Origin: an uncultured Neisseriaceae bacterium
GTDB taxonomy: Bacteria > Pseudomonadota > Gammaproteobacteria > Burkholderiales > UBA11063
Length of the DNA stretch: 5,324 nt
Direction of reading: 5' to 3'
NCBI GenBank assembly: GCA_903891375.1
Contig: CAITEL010000164.1
Span: 1-5,324 of the forward strand
Shown: positions 5,251 through 5,324 of the stretch, piece by piece
Numbering within the stretch: the first letter of the stretch is position 1
Layout: each line of letters opens with the position of its first letter
The notes under the pieces: model-generated
Databases searched by the model: none
What the model was told of the DNA's origin: nothing
The model's input: the letters and a program-made list of their open reading frames with translations, nothing else
Program-made: the position numbers and the translations under genes

Positions 5251-5324
5251 AAAAATATTGAGCCAATTACTTAAAAAAGGTAAAAGAAAGCGTTTAAGAA
5301 AACTGAACAAAAAAATAGCAAAAT
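5207..5324 (+). CDS. Very basic protein, N-terminal part (3' partial)
   Basis: An open frame starts at ATG 5207 and continues to the end of the window, giving 39 residues so far. It begins MTRKRKPNKLHSLLEK, and 17 of the 39 residues are Lys or Arg against a single acidic one. It overlaps the end of the 133-aa gene by 44 bp in the +1 frame; its own frame is closed by a TGA at 5189-5191, so this ATG is the only start available. Clusters such as KGKRKRLRK could act as a nuclear/nucleolar signal or bind nucleic acid. A DNA-condensing virion core protein is one possibility by analogy with adenovirus core proteins, but that is inference. The composition is partly what A-rich DNA would give by chance, so without the downstream sequence the gene is only moderately supported. 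Confidence 0.5.
   Translation, partial: MTRKRKPNKLHSLLEKILSQLLKKGKRKRLRKLNKKIAK

Overview
This window looks like part of the genome, or integrated provirus, of a small eukaryotic dsDNA virus of the polinton-like virus / virophage lineage (Preplasmiviricota). The evidence is a morphogenesis module: a double-jelly-roll-type major capsid protein, an A32-like FtsK/HerA-type genome-packaging ATPase and a penton-like minor capsid protein. They are accompanied by a GIY-YIG endonuclease of the kind common in these viruses and in giant viruses. The DNA is visibly AT-rich, all recognised genes are on the + strand, and no bacterial-type ribosome binding sites precede the starts. TAA, TAG and TGA all end genes, which fits the standard genetic code. 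The host is probably a unicellular eukaryote such as an alga or other protist, but nothing in the window identifies it.

Layout, left to right. (1) 1-1383: major capsid protein gene, cut by the left edge. (2) 1451-1993: Lys/Asn-rich GIY-YIG endonuclease with a C-terminal Cys/His knuckle. (3) 1994-2327: non-coding gap holding a triple heptamer repeat and a three-unit array of dyads (2125-2232). (4) 2328-4624: three tightly spaced genes (gaps of 18 and 8 bp), namely an unrecognised 192-aa protein, the packaging ATPase and the penton protein. (5) 4625-4848: second non-coding gap, with a two-unit dyad array right after the penton stop, three 16-bp tandem repeats and a TATA-like box. (6) 4849-5250: an unrecognised 133-aa protein. 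Its last 44 bp overlap, in another frame, the start of a very basic protein that runs off the right edge.

How the parts fit. The capsid protein and penton would build the icosahedral shell and the ATPase would fill it with DNA; the 192-aa protein is cotranscribed with or adjacent to them and is a candidate virion or assembly factor. The endonuclease looks like an insertion in the capsid module. The most unusual signal is non-coding: the two long intergenic gaps each carry an array of inward-facing 7-bp half-sites (shared pattern TTTYGRW...WYCRAAA) about 12 bp apart, repeated every 38-40 bp. The sequences differ but the geometry is nearly the same. They could be transcript-end hairpins bounding the transcription units, or binding sites for a dimeric viral protein.
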